From positions 1 through 5,459 of the forward strand of contig JAHZFN010000270.1 in the NCBI GenBank assembly GCA_019421315.1: a stretch of 5,459 bases of DNA, read 5' to 3'. Positions 5,299-5,459 of this stretch are shown here, piece by piece (the stretch's first letter is position 1; the number at the start of each line of letters is the position of its first letter). Origin of the DNA: Peptococcaceae bacterium. Its GTDB lineage: Bacteria > Bacillota > Dehalobacteriia > UBA4068 > UBA4997. The position numbers and the translations under genes are program-made. The notes beneath the pieces are model-generated. The model was not told the DNA's origin. It ran no database searches and worked only from the letters and a program-made list of their open reading frames with translations.

Positions 5299-5459
5299 AT
5301 GTTTGAATTAATGTTCTATATAATCGCTTTTGCCGTTTGGTTCGGTTATCTGCTGCGGCGTTTGGTGCAGCAGCTGCATATGATGCAGCAAAACAGCTAT
5401 CGGCAGGAAAGATATATGCGCTGGCTGAAGCCGAGAATGAAAGAAAATCTTTTGAAAAG
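5299..5459 (+). CDS. N-terminal fragment of a probable membrane-anchored Mur ligase (MurF-like)
   Basis: Only the first 53 codons are in the window; the frame is still open at the end. The fragment starts with a hydrophobic segment (LMFYIIAFAVWFGYLL, residues 4-19) followed by RR and a polar, basic stretch. The sequence LHMMQQNSYRQERYMRWLK (26-44) resembles the leader of MurF-type UDP-N-acetylmuramoyl-tripeptide D-alanyl-D-alanine ligases from Clostridia and Negativicutes, which carry a short membrane region before the ATP-binding Mur domains. MurF adds D-Ala-D-Ala to the peptidoglycan precursor in the cytoplasm. None of the catalytic part is visible, so the family call comes from memory of that leader plus the preceding alpha/beta hydrolase. 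It could be another small-leader membrane protein. That it is a real gene is well supported by its strong binding site. Confidence 0.6.
   Translation, partial: MFELMFYIIAFAVWFGYLLRRLVQQLHMMQQNSYRQERYMRWLKPRMKENLLK

Overview
This window carries chromosomal housekeeping genes, all on the + strand, with AT-rich gaps between them. It looks like a Firmicute (Bacillota). The reasons are strong GGAGG ribosome binding sites, TTG/GTG/ATG start ambiguity, moderate GC in genes against very AT-rich intergenic DNA, and a pairing of an alpha/beta hydrolase with a Mur-ligase-like gene that has an N-terminal membrane segment. A member of the Negativicutes is my best guess, but it rests on gene style and I have no 16S or other marker to confirm it.

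Layout: 1-485 is a long leader with no supported gene; it holds a possible -10 element and a hairpin. 486-2018 encodes a full-length ComM/YifB Mg-chelatase-like AAA+ ATPase. After a 164-base purine-rich gap without a terminator, 2183-3664 encodes a membrane-anchored polysaccharide deacetylase (NodB family) with an unusually long, low-complexity cytoplasmic N-terminus. A strong symmetric hairpin terminator at 3724-3777 closes this first unit. 3778-4130 is a leader-like gap with a near-perfect AT palindrome and a possible structured RNA. 4131-4907 encodes an alpha/beta hydrolase. 4908-5298 is a T-rich gap with repeats and hairpins. From 5299 the window enters, and cuts off, a gene whose N-terminus looks like a membrane-anchored MurF-type Mur ligase.

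Working together: ComM acts on DNA during recombination of incoming single strands. The deacetylase and the Mur-like ligase both point to the cell envelope, the first modifying a polysaccharide outside the membrane (peptidoglycan is the likeliest target) and the second building peptidoglycan precursor on the inside. The hydrolase has a complete Ser-Asp-His triad but no known substrate; its place just before the Mur ligase suggests an envelope-related role. I see no mobile element, CRISPR array, tRNA or rRNA, and no convincing new multi-gene system. The best leads are the deacetylase's N-terminal region, the hydrolase/Mur ligase pair, and structured sequence in the two later gaps.
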